Part shown: piece after piece, positions 1 to 9,779 of the stretch
Layout of the letters: the number at the start of each line of letters is the position of its first letter
How positions within the stretch are numbered: position 1 is the stretch's first letter
Assembly: GCA_031002005.1 (NCBI GenBank)
Contig: CM061918.1
Coordinates: 65,072,531 to 65,136,530 of the forward strand
Length of the DNA: 64,000 nt
Direction: 5' to 3'
DNA from: Vandiemenella viatica
Taxonomy: Eukaryota > Arthropoda > Insecta > Orthoptera > Morabidae
Position numbers and translations under genes: made by a program
Notes under the pieces: model-generated
What the model was told of the DNA's origin: nothing
The model's input: the letters and a program-made list of their open reading frames with translations, nothing else
The model's database searches: none

Positions 1-1260
1 CCACAGTCCACATCAAACCCACTAATTTACAGCAGTATCTACACTTTGATAGCTGCCATCCATTCCATACCAAACGTTCCCTCCCATACAGCCTTGCCAT
101 CCGTGGAAGTCGCATTTGCTCTGACGTTCATTCTCTCCATCAATACTCACAAAACCTATCCCAAGCCCTTATTTCCCGTTGTTACCCCAGGGATCTTGTA
201 CATAAACAGATCTCCCGCGCGATCAACCACCCTCCACGTAACCACTCTCACTTGTCTCCTACAAAAACCAACCATAGCCCTGCCTTTGTCACTCAGTTCT
301 CTCCTGGCCTCGAGTCCATCAACCATATCTTGCGACAGGGGTATGACTTCCTTCGCTCATTTCCGGAAATGCGTACTCTCCTACCCAAAATTCTACCCAC
401 TGTCCCTCGTGCATGTTTTAGCAGACCACCCAATCTAGTCCACAAATATCCTCCGTTAGACTCTCCAAAAGCACCATATAGATCTTATCCATGTAATAGG
501 CCCCGCTGTAATACCTGCAGCATGCTTCCACCCACCACTACATATTCCAATCCCACCACAGGAGAAACTTTCCCCATTATTGGACATGCCACCTGTTCAA
601 CCACTCATCTTATATACCAACTAACTTGCCGCTATTGCACCAGTTCTTACATAGGCCTCACCACACAGCAACTCTCTGTTAGAATGAATGGCCACAGACA
701 AACAGTCCATATTCATAACCTGTACCTTCCAGTACCAGAACATGCCAATAGCCATGATTCCAACAACCCTCAACAACTGTTTTACTGTTTTCCCTGACAG
801 CACCACTGCAGCAGAACTCCGGAGATGTTAACTAGCATACCAGAATATCCTGGATACAAGACACCCACCTGGACTTAACCACCGTTAAAATCCAATTAAC
901 CCATCACTACTTTTTTTTTTTTCGGCATGTTTATACTGTACCATCACTACATTTGCTCATTTTACCATCGCCTGCCAAAATATTAAATATATTATCTCAG
1001 ACATTGTATACTGATATCGATAGTCTACTCCTTATCCGTCCCCCCCCCCCCCTCCACCACTACACGGTTAGTCATTAGGTAACGTTCGGTGTGCGCACAC
1101 GTTCCGAGCCTAATGGCCCATTTTTCTATTTGTGAGCAAGGCAGTTGCCGAAATATTGTGTAGTTGTTTGTCAGCATTAGTGTTCTCTCATCGCATCCGT
1201 TCACTTTGGTATGTGGTGGGTTAATTTCCCTTTCTTTTCTTATTTATATCGCCTAGAAGC
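1..1260 (+). mobile_element. Penelope-like retroelement (family N), copy 1, 3' part
   Basis: The window opens inside a retroelement. Coding sequence for the end of a reverse transcriptase and a GIY-YIG-like domain is followed by a non-coding tail. The tail contains a T-run (~910-921), a C-run (~1041-1052) and a small hairpin at 1140-1149 directly followed by GAAA (1150-1153), which resembles stem II of a hammerhead ribozyme. Related copies lie at 8560-9500 and, more decayed, at 2240-2900. The 3' boundary near 1260 is approximate. Confidence 0.65.
3..797 (+). pseudogene. Partial RT C-terminus plus zinc-finger-like motif and GIY-YIG-like domain
   Basis: The frame is open from the window edge to a TGA at 795-797, so the true start is upstream. 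The first ~90 residues match the usual end of a Penelope-class RT region (KPTNLQQYLHFDSCHP, then an HTKRSLPYS segment). A Cys-rich stretch, CNRPRCNTC, follows, and then HLIYQLTCRYCTSSYIGLT with a downstream RMNGHR, a degenerate GIY-YIG nuclease core. A Cys motif ahead of GIY-YIG is typical of Neptune/Nematis-type Penelope elements; that subgroup is an inference. The element's natural C-terminus (an AELRR segment) continues in another frame after ~780, so the copy carries a frameshift near its end. The family's protein would copy RNA into DNA and nick the target, but this copy is inactive. Confidence 0.65.
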
Positions 1261-1394
1261 CGCTTCCATTTTCCTTAGTTGCGTCATATATGATCATAGT
1301 AATACAACAATACCTTCTTACAATTTTTTTTCTTTTATGGAAGTATATAACTAAGAAATGAGTGTTGCACTATTGGCAATTATTTTAGATAAGT

Positions 1395-2005
1395 AAGGTT
1401 TTTCGTATGCATTTGTTGGAGAGGGTGATGAGGGGATGTATGAGAGAAGTAAAGGAATTGGATTAAAAAACTTTGATCAGACCATTGCTTGAATATAGTA
1501 GTGTAGTATGGGACCCACATTTTGAGTATCAAATACAAGAGTTGGAGAAGGTGCAAAGAAGGACTGCTAGATTTGTTTCTGGAAATTATCACAGAATGCA
1601 ATCAGTAACAGATAAGGTAAAAGAGCTGGAATGAGACTCACTGGAAGACAGAAGGAAGGTGAAGAGGGTCATGGGAGTATACAAGGCATATATTGGTGAT
1701 GAGGAACTGAAAGATATTAGTGTAAGAATTGAGAGTAATTCATGGAAGGGAAAAGATGACATTGAACACAAGCTGGCACTCGATTTCAGGCACAAGGGTG
1801 TAGGAAGAATCTCTTTTTTTAGGTAAAGTTGTCAGGGATTGGAATAAGTTACCAAGATGAATGATGAATAATTTGCCAAAAACCCTGAAAGAATTTAAAG
1901 TTAAAATTTGTAAATGGTAAATATAGTTAGATGCATTAGAGGGGGAAGATGGGTGTTTAAGGAAATTGCCACCAGAGCATGTGCTCCATTGCAATTTAAT
2001 TTAAT
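1395..2005 (+). mobile_element. Non-LTR retrotransposon (family C), 3' end, copy 1
   Basis: The translation shows the typical end of a CR1/Jockey-type LINE ORF2: RPLLEYSSVVWDPHFEYQ, then LEKVQRRTARFVSGNYH, SLEDRRK and FRHKGVGRISFF, broken by stops. It ends in an AATTTAATTTAATTAAA tail. The same 3' end recurs at 28804-29285, 44575-46165 and, inverted, 54895-55140; RT-region pieces recur at 49620-50880 and, inverted, 20300-20965. All copies are 5' truncated and decayed. Confidence 0.75.
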
Positions 2006-2239
2006 TAAAAAAATACTTTGACTTTAAAAACATCTCATTACAGCTATCTACTGGTATGATTTTAAACAACTATGATTTCCAGAAAAAGCGGTTTAAACAT
2101 AACTTTATCAAAAAACAATCAAATTTTAACAACAATCAACATCTGAAATAAATTAAAAACACATATGTATTCAGCACATAAGTTTCATTCAAGAAAAAGA
2201 AAAAAATTAAACATATACAACTTTTTGTTATGTCGAATT

Positions 2240-2900
2240 ACATTCCTGTCCTCAATTAGGTTTCAGGAGGTCCCCTTCTCATGTATAAGTACAAACCAAC
2301 TGCACCCTGTAAATCATACAGTTGTTCTTTGCAAAGCAAACTAGCAACGTGTACCCTGCTACCACCACCTTCACCAAAGCCACTAAAAGTGAAATATTTA
2401 CACTTTGCAATATGCCACATTTCACTCATCTAGTTCCTATATTTATTGACATGCTTATACTGCTTGCTTTCTTCATTGGTCTCGCTAAACTCCCCTGTAT
2501 ACAAGGACACTGTAAATATGCAAATACTGTAAATTAAAATACTGGATTTTTCTGTACCATTTCATGCCACCATGTATAACACCAACCAGCTCAATATCTT
2601 CTATATAACCAGGATCATCAGAATTTTGTTTGAAGAAACTAGCTCCTCAGAACTCCATTGTAGGGAAATGGCATACCACCAAATCATGGGTACTGGATAT
2701 CCCTTGAAACTTAACTTCAGATATCCTGTTCTTCATCTGTGTATCAATCTCTATTTCCTTATCTTAAAATCTGCACACCGTATTTTTTCTGTCCCTCTCT
2801 GCCTTTCTCTCGCCCCTCCTTTCCTTTCACCACTCTTCACATCTCCTGTTTTTCTGCAACTGTGATGAATTACCCAGTGGCCATCACTAGCAGCAATAAA
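2240..2900 (+). mobile_element. Highly decayed family N Penelope-like copy
   Basis: Two short matches to family N were seen by eye. The first is a GIY-YIG-like stretch (around 2385-2530, ending FFIGLAKLPCIQGHCKY, compare the SYIGLT...MNGHR region of copy 1). The second is the segment around 2630-2700 with SSSELHCREMAYHQ, compare TAAELRRCELAYQ and ISELRRRELVGDQ in the other copies. The order and spacing fit, but the reading frame is destroyed. It could be a chance resemblance in part. Confidence 0.4.
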
Positions 2901-3031
2901 TTATTTTGCTTCGCGTATCTTTATTTATTTATTTTGTATCATGGTTTGTTTATGTGTGTGGAATGGGCTTGTAATTAATATACCCCATGATGTGTGAGTG
3001 TAGACTTTACCGGCGTATCGATGCAAAAAAA

Positions 3032-3411
3032 ACTTCTTGGGTGTCCAGCCGGATGGTGGTGTAAAAACATGACGTTTCAACAGCTGACTCTGCTGTCTTC
3101 ATCAGGTGTCTTGTAGTTGTTCTCAACTGACTGTCTCTGCCTCAAATGGCTTGGCCTCCCATCGAACCTCCTTTATACCTCCAGCTGGAAGGCCCATTCG
3201 CTCTGGTTGGTCGAGAGCGTTGGCATTATACGTGGCCTGCTGCGGCCACCACTGGCGCCACTTGCTCCTTCCTGCCTGGGTGTGCTGGTGGTCCGAGATG
3301 CTGTTGTGTCCACTTCTGATTGGCCCTGACCGCTGGCTTAATCCGCGGTCCGCTGTGGTGCCCGACTGGTGTCATTTGCTGGTGAGGATCTGCTATGCTC
3401 TCGTCGGAGAT
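3032..3411 (-). repeat. 3' inverted terminal arm of Penelope element P
   Basis: Reading + from the CTTCTTGGGTGTCCAGCCGG block, this arm matches the reverse complement of 5489-5858 almost throughout, with a few small indels, up to about 3411 where similarity stops. It holds the end of the ORF and a hammerhead-like core on the minus strand, the coding orientation. Confidence 0.85.
3066..3110 (-). ncRNA. Hammerhead-ribozyme-like motif in Penelope 3' arm
   Basis: On the minus strand: CTGATGA (3105-3099), a helix II candidate GACAGC/GCTGTT enclosing AGAGTCA, then GAAAC (3078-3074) and GTC, predicting cleavage between 3071 and 3070. Stem I would be GACAC with ATGTT and has one mismatch next to the core. 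Stem III would be the self-complementary ACGT, which can only form fully between two molecules. Hammerhead ribozymes are known in Penelope-like terminal repeats. Folding and activity are inferred. Confidence 0.55.
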
Positions 3412-5462
3412 CACTAATGATAGGTTTCCAGGCATCACTCAGAAAGTGCCCGCTGTCCCTATTTATGTTGTTGTCATTAAGCCGGATCTCCAACGCCTCG
3501 CTTATGACCGAATCCCAGAAGGAAGAAGGCCTGGCCAGCACTGCCATTTTATCAAACTCTATCCTGTGTTCTTCATCAAAGGCATGCTCGGCTATCGCAG
3601 ACTTGTCCAGTTGCATCAGCCTCAGGTGTCGTTTGTGTTCGATATGACGCTCTTTGATCGTTCTGATTGTCTGACCGATATACACTTTACCGCATTCACA
3701 CGGTATGGAATAAATCCCAGGTGTCCTCAAGCCTAAGTCATCTTGTACCAACCATAGCATATCACGTATCTTGGCAGGAGGCCGGAAGATACTTTTAATT
3801 CCATACCGCACCAGGAGTCTTCCAATTTTTCCCGATGTGCTCCCCGCAAATGGAAGAAAAGCAAAGTTTTTGGTGTTTCTTCTTCCTCCGACAGTGGTCT
3901 TGGTGGCTTCTGAGTAAAGGCACAAACTATTTGCCGCCGAGAACAGCCGTTCTTTTCGAAAACGGTCTTAAGATGTTTCATTTCTAACGGCAGGTGTTCG
4001 CGGTTGGACATAGCCCTCGCTCTGTGTACCAGTGAGGCCAATGCAGCGTTGCGTTGTGCCTGATGATGGAAGCTGGCTGCACCCAAGTAGTACTCAGTGT
4101 GGGTAGGCTTCTGGTATACGCTGTGTGACAAAGTACCATCAGGCTTCCGCTTTATCAGGATATCCATGAATGGGAAGCACCCGTCCTTCTCTATTTCCAT
4201 GGTAAAGCGTACATTAGGATGGATTCCGTTGAGATGGTGGAGGAATTCTTCCATCGCTTCAATGCCGTGTGGCCACACAGCAAAGGTATTGTCCACATAG
4301 CGGTAGAAGCAAGAAGGTTTGAGGATGGCACTCTCTAGTGCCCTCTCTTCAAAATCCTCCATGTAGCGGTTTGCTACTACCGGAGAGAGTGGTGACCCCA
4401 TAGCCACTCCATCGGATTGTTCATAGTACCTCCCACCATACATGAAGTAGGTGGATGTAAGAATGTGTTCAAAGAGGTCAGCGATAGCCGGTTCAAAATG
4501 ACGGTGTATCAGGTCAAGTGCGTCCTTTACCGGTATGCGGGTGAAGAGTGATACCACGTCAGAGCTGACCAATATGTCAGTATCTGAAACCTTTAAGGAC
4601 TGGATGGTATTCACAAATTCCGTTGAGTTCCTGACATGATGACAGCAACAACCCACAAAGGGGCTCAGAAGGCTTGTCAGATACTTGGCAAGCTGGTAAG
4701 TTGGTGCCCCAATGGCACTGATGATAGGTCTTAATGGTACACCCTGCTTATGGACCTTGGGTAAGCCATACAGTCTCGGTGGTCTTGCCGCGTGTGGCTT
4801 GATTCTCCTGGTCACCTCTTCCGGTAGTTCGGCCTTCTTGATGAGAGTCATCGTCTTCCTCACAACTTTTGCGGTAGGGTCGGCGTCCAACGGTATGTAA
4901 GAAGCATCATCAAGGAGGCTCATCACCTTTTCGTCATGGAAAGGAGAACAGTCGCATTTCCCTTATCCTCAGGTAAAACCACTATGTCATCTCTGCGGCG
5001 TAAAGCATTTAATGATTTACGATCTGTCATTGTGATGTTGTTATTATGTGCCTTGGCCTTCTTTAAGACCTGACAGGCCTCACGTCGTACTTCTACAGCT
5101 TCTTCTCCCGGAAGGCTGCGCACAGCCCGCTCCACCACACACATGATATCCTTCGTAGGTATTTGCTTAGGGGCAGGAGCGAAATTCAGGTCCCTAGCCA
5201 ACACGGAAGTAGTTGTGTCATCTAGCTGAATCCTGGTGAAGTTGACCACAGAGCACATGGAAACGGCAGATTTTTCACCATGGCAACTTCCCGCCATATT
5301 GTCGTATTTGGCGATATGCCTCGCTGTAGTCTTCTCCCATTCTAGGTTCATTTGCGCAGACGTAATGTCCACCAGGTCCCAGGAATCGGGCGAGAGCCTT
5401 GTCGACAAGCTGTAATGACAGGAAAACAACTCCCAAGCATTGTGGTCGAGTTCAAACCGCAT
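3338..5462 (-). pseudogene. Penelope-type reverse transcriptase / GIY-YIG endonuclease, frameshifted
   Basis: Read on the minus strand from ATG at 5462. The N-terminal part (5462-4923) ends DDIVVLPEDKGNATV, the usual entry to the RT. A frameshift near 4926-4950 moves into the RT frame (4926-3733), with RPPRLYGLPKVHK, SSDVVSLFTRIPV (motif A), GVAMGSPLSPVVAN (motif B) and FYRYVDNTFAVW (motif C). Motif C reads YVDN where the family has YVDD, so a catalytic Asp is lost. A second frameshift near 3865-3875 leads into GIYSIPCECGKVYIGQ with downstream R, H and E residues, a complete-looking GIY-YIG domain, ending at 3338. The last ~20 codons lie inside the inverted arm, so a mirrored SSPANDTSRAP peptide appears on the + strand near 5520. 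Non-functional as it stands. Confidence 0.85.
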
Positions 5463-5488
5463 GAAGCGGATTCATCGGGCACCGCAGC

Positions 5489-5858
5489 GGATTTCGGACG
5501 AGAGCGTAGAAGATCCTCACCAGCAAATGACACCAGTCGGGCGCCACATCAGACTGCGGATTAAGCCAGCGGTCACGGCCAATCAGAAGTGGACACAACA
5601 GAATCTCGGGCTGCCAGCACATCCATGCGGGAAGGAGCAAGTAGCGCCAGTGGTGGCCGCAGCAGGCCGCAAATAAAGCCATTGCTCTCGACCAACCAGA
5701 TCGAGCAGGCCTTCCAGCTGAAGGTATAAAGGAGGCTCGATGGGAGGCAAAGACAGTCAGCTGAGAACAACTACAAGATACCTGATGAAGACGGCAGAGT
5801 CAGCTGTCGAAACATCGTGTTTTTACACCACCCGGCTGGACACCCAAGAAGATTTTGT
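5489..5858 (+). repeat. 5' inverted terminal arm of Penelope element P
   Basis: Inverted partner of 3032-3411. It includes the CCGGCTGGACACCCAAGAAG end block and a hammerhead-like core on the + strand, antisense to the element's ORF. Confidence 0.85.
5777..5821 (+). ncRNA. Hammerhead-ribozyme-like motif in Penelope 5' arm
   Basis: CTGATGA at 5782-5788, helix II GACGGC (5790-5795) with GCTGTC (5803-5808) around loop AGAGTCA, then GAAAC (5809-5813) and ATC before the predicted cut at 5816/5817. Stem I GATAC (5777-5781) can pair with GTGTT (5817-5821) using wobbles. Compared with the other arm, helix II differs at two positions, but each arm still pairs with itself (C-G or U-G replaced by A-U or U-A type changes), which suggests conserved structure. 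Stem III is weaker here (ACAT instead of ACGT). Confidence 0.55.
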
Positions 5859-5880
5859 TGAATACACACCATTTCTGAGG

Positions 5881-6290
5881 AAGCTCATCTAACCTTAGAT
5901 CCTCCCCATTCTTGCTCCTCCCTCCCTATTTCTCACCACCAATTCTCCTTACATCTGACTTTAGTCTCAGTAATGGTGTAGGTTGTACGCATTCAATATA
6001 AAGAGGAAGGACTTTGTGCAAATTTTTTGTTTTTGTATTGCTGCATTTTTGTATTATGGAAAGTATCAGTCTTTCTCTCCATCCTCTAAATTATTCATAG
6101 ATATAAGTCTAAGGCAGGTTGGCTTGAACCCAATGTTGTTTTCACTTTTTTTAATGTTAACTGTGAATCAAAGTTGTGCCTTGAAAGAGAGAACTTTTAA
6201 CACAGTCAAACTATAATTTGGATTGTCAGGAAACAAAGGCACTATGAAGTAGATACATTAAACATTGGGAAGATAGCTGTGGCATTGAAA
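5881..6290. other. Unassigned AT-rich spacer
   Basis: Between the Penelope element and an inverted family N terminal repeat. Pyrimidine-rich at first, then plain AT-rich sequence. No exon, element end or structured repeat was recognised. Confidence 0.5.
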
Positions 6291-6294
6291 CACA

Positions 6295-6520
6295 GAGACT
6301 GAAATTTTGAGGATCATAACCCCTCATCAACAATAGAATTCATAAACAGCTGCCTGAAATATGGCAGTTAACTGAAGTTGCAGAACACTGACTGATAGTT
6401 CATGGTGGGGGAAAATCAACATGGTAGGAACTGTGAATGGGCAAACCCAGAAATTGAGAACCAAATCATGGGTACTTGCAGAAGAAGTCAGAAGAAAAAA
6501 TTGTTTTATATGGATATAAA
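6295..6520 (-). repeat. Inverted copy of family N terminal repeat
   Basis: The reverse complement of this stretch aligns over its whole length with 9280-9500 downstream of family N copy 2. Shared blocks include ATTTGGTTCTCAATTT, the CCACCATGAACT/CCACCACGAACT block and CTATTGTTGA. On the minus strand it carries TTGATGA, a GAGG...CCTC helix and AAAA, a decayed hammerhead-like arrangement. It forms an inverted pair flanking the satellite array and copy 2. Confidence 0.7.
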
Positions 6521-6584
6521 CATAAACAAAATACAAAAATAAACAAAATTTTTGAAACAACAAATATCATATATATTATTTCTA

Positions 6585-8060
6585 TAAGGTATTTTTTTGT
6601 CACAAGCCTGTATCTTCCTTCATACTTAACCGAAATTAATGAATGAGGTGTCATTTTAAAGCATATGGTCTCCACTATACTCACATCATATTTTAAGAAA
6701 TGAAGTTTTCGGAATTCGACCCTTAAAGGCCAAAAATGTCAATTTTTCTAAAATGCTTTTTTCTGTGTTACAAGTCATTTATCTCCCTGGGTATCTATCT
6801 GAAATCGTTTAATGAAGTACCATTTTTAAGATTAAGATCTCCGCTTTAGTGGCGTCATATATTAAGACAGTAATTTTTTCAGAATTCGACCCTTAAAGGG
6901 CAAAAGTATCAATATTTTTGTAATGCGTTTTTGTGTCACGAACGATTTATCTCCCTTAATATCTAATAGATATAGATAAATTAGGTATCATATTAAAGGC
7001 TGAGGTCTTCGCCTTGGTAACAATGTATTTTAAGAAAGGAATTTTTCGTAATTCGACCCTTTAAGGGCAAAAATGTAAATTTTTCTAAAATGCGTTTTTT
7101 GTATCTCGAGCCATTTATCTCCTTTGGCTATCTATTCAAAATCGATGAATCAAGTAAGATTATGAGGAATATTGTCTCAGTTTTGGTGACATCATATTAT
7201 AGGAAAGAAGTTTTTTGAATTAAACCATTAAAAGTATAAATGGTCGTACAACACATTTTTGTATCACGAGCTATCTATCTCCCTTGATATCTAAGCGATA
7301 TAGATAAATGAGATATCATATTAAAGACTAAGGTCTCCGCCGTGGTAAAATAATATTTTAAGAAAGGAATTTTTCGTAAATCAAACTTTAAAGAGCAAAA
7401 ATATCAATTTTCCTAAAATGCGTTTTTTGTATCTCGAGCAATTTATCTTCGTTGACAATTACACAAAATTGATAAACGAGGTATCATTTAAAAGATTGAG
7501 GTCTTCGTAATGTCTTTGGTTCCATTACCACATTTTAAGAAAGAATTTTTAAATAATTCTAACCTTAGTGGGTAAAGGTATTAATATTTTTATAACGCAT
7601 TTTCCTGTCCACAGCTATTTATTTTCCTTGATACCTAACCGAAATCAATAAATGAGGTATCAATTTAAATATTAAATTATCTGCTATGGTCACATCATAT
7701 TTTAAGAAAAAACTTTCTCCAAATTCAATCCTTAAGGGGAAAAATATTATCATTTCTCAAAACTTTTTTTTTTTACCTTGCTTGATAACTAACCTAAATC
7801 GCTAAATGAAGTATCATTTTAAAGACCAAGGTGGCTGATTTCGTGACACCATATTTTATAAAAGGATTTTTTTGAAATTCGACCCTTAAAGGGCAGGAGT
7901 ATCAATATTATTTATACGATTTTTTTTACTATTATTATTATAATCTTCTTTGATGCCTAGCTGAAATCGATAAATAACATATCGTTTTAAAAATTAAGGT
8001 CTCCAGCTAGGTAAAATCATAAATTAAGAAAGAATTTTTCGGAATTTTGTGCTTAAAGTG
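6585..8060 (+). repeat. Satellite array, ~166-bp unit, about nine divergent copies
   Basis: A recurrent core (ATTCGACCCTTAAAGGGC and variants) appears at about 6715, 6885, 7052, 7220, 7380, 7557, 7724, 7878 and 8044, giving spacings of 154-177 bp. Each unit also has AAAATGCGTTTTTTG-like, CATTTATCTCCC-like and AAGGTCTCCGC-like blocks in the same order. Units differ widely, so the array is old. A second short array of the same unit is at 56165-56745. No coding potential is evident. Confidence 0.9.
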
Positions 8061-8555
8061 GTAGTGTGTATGAGACTGTTCAGAGCCAAATCCCTAGATT
8101 GCAGCAGCTGATATCACAGAGATGTCAATAAACTTTTTTTTATTCAATATGTAGCTTTTCGGATATTTTTTTTCTGTTACGGATGCACTTTCGTTTTGCT
8201 ACACAATTTCAATGTAAACATTTTATTTGCACAGCAGAGATGTTGATATGTTGTGTGCATTTTGTTCAGGTTGGTTTTATTCTGTTAAGGTCAGTGACTG
8301 TTTTCATAAATACAGAGTGTTTTAAATTTTCTAGCTGTTTCATAATATGTTGTGAGTATTTTGATGTGTAACTATTACACTAAAAAAAAATATTTGTTAC
8401 AAAAGTACGGTTCTGCTTTTCATTATATTACAAGCATTCAACCTCACTATTCATCGCATTTTATTTGCAAAATTTTTGCACGGGTCGTCTAGTATTATGT
8501 ATTGCTCATTGATTAGCTCTGTTGAACGGTGGTGATGTGGGGTAATGACCTACTT
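8061..8555. other. Unassigned spacer after satellite array
   Basis: AT-rich sequence with T-runs between the array and family N copy 2. No recognisable exon or element end. Confidence 0.5.
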
Positions 8556-8559
8556 ATAC

Positions 8560-9500
8560 ACCAACCAGTCACCCAGTAAATTTCCAGGGGTAGAATCAAT
8601 TAACCGAGTCCTTTGACAAGGTGATGATTTCCTTGAAGCCTGTTCTGGAAAGAGAATCATCCTCCAAAAATTCTCCCAAACCCTTCCAGAGCTTGTTTCA
8701 GTAGATCTCTGAACTTAAGCTGACTCCTAGTCCATAAAAAGGAGCCTCTCAGTCTTACTAGACAGCCCTAAGGCTCTTTTCCTTACTATAGATCCCAATG
8801 CAAATTGTGCAATGTGCAACCTGCTTCTATCAATCGAATGACCAGGGAGAAGTTCCCCATCATTGGAATTGCCAAATATCTATCCTCCCACTTAATATAT
8901 GAACTCACCTGCTACCATTGCCCAGCCTCATGCGTACTTAATACTGTGAATTCACTGGCCACCAGAATGAATGCACACAGAAAAATTGTGTTTACCCAAA
9001 ACCCTGACCACACATTATCTTATCATGCCACCATAATGATATCAACAATTTTAATTCTTACTTCACTGTTCATGCCATCAGAGTCCTCTCAGACAAAAGC
9101 AACATCTCTGAACTCAGAAGGAGGGAATTGGTAGGAGACCAGAAACTGCATGGTCTTAATTTAAGATAACACCTGTAATTTTCATTCATTTCCAACCATT
9201 TCCCAAACCATCTGTCTCTTTCCACAGAACCACCGCTCAGCAGAGCTAATCTTTGAGTAATATTTAATGTCTTTCTTTCTTGTTATCCATATAAAACAAC
9301 TTTTTCCACTAAATTCTTCCACTTATCTGCGACTTGTACCTACAATTTGGTTCTCAATTTTCGGGCTTCATGCCATATTGATTTTCTCCCACCACGAACT
9401 GCCAGCCAGTGTTCCACAACTTCAATTAACTGACAGCTACCTCCTTCTATTGTTGAGGAAGGGTTATGAACACGAAAATTTGGCTCTATGGGTGAAGTTA
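8560..9500 (+). mobile_element. Penelope-like family N, copy 2, 3' part (pseudogene inside)
   Basis: Coding remnants run 8580-9166 through several frames: GVESINRVL...QGDDFLEA (compare LESINHILRQGYDFLRS in copy 1), then from ~8840 MTREKFPIIGIAKYLSSHLI..ELTC and RMNAHRK, matching the GIY-YIG-like region of copy 1, and finally ISELRRRELVGDQKLHGLN before TAA near 9166. Multiple stops make it inactive. The 3' terminal repeat (9280-9500) has an inverted twin at 6295-6520. Confidence 0.7.
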
Positions 9501-9779
9501 TTTTTTATATATTTTGAAGCTGCAGCTAACTTATTCTTCACTAATTGGTGGTTATTCTCCTACCCTAATGTGTAATAATAAATTTATAATTTGATTTTTA
9601 GTGCTGGTTGAGCTCTGTAATGTTGAAAATTTTTATTTGTGTAAAATTGATTTAATGATAACTATTTTTCAGGTTTAATCTTGTGTAAAAAATAGATTTG
9701 ATTTATCAGAAATCCAGCTTGTTTCAAATTAACGAGCATTTTATACCTCTGAATGTCTCCTTTGAAGAAGTTATTACTG

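Larger units (their letters stand above)
3030..5860 (-). mobile_element. Penelope-like element (family P) with inverted terminal arms
   Basis: A ~2.8-kb element on the minus strand: 5' arm (5858-5489), RT ORF, GIY-YIG endonuclease, 3' arm (3411-3032). The two arms are inverted copies of each other, roughly 85-90% alike by eye. Penelope-like elements are known to have direct or inverted terminal repeats, an RT without an AP endonuclease, and a C-terminal GIY-YIG nuclease; all are seen here. Only two frameshifts and one altered catalytic residue were noticed, so this is the youngest Penelope-class copy in the window. Confidence 0.85.

Noticed and set aside
3106..3438. Several overlapping ORFs in the Penelope arm, mirrored at 5452-5770
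   Set aside because: They arise from the inverted arms. The real coding strand is minus, and these frames lack element motifs.
6585..8060. CRISPR-like repeat array
   Set aside because: Units are ~166 bp with no short identical repeats or unique spacers, and the genome is eukaryotic.
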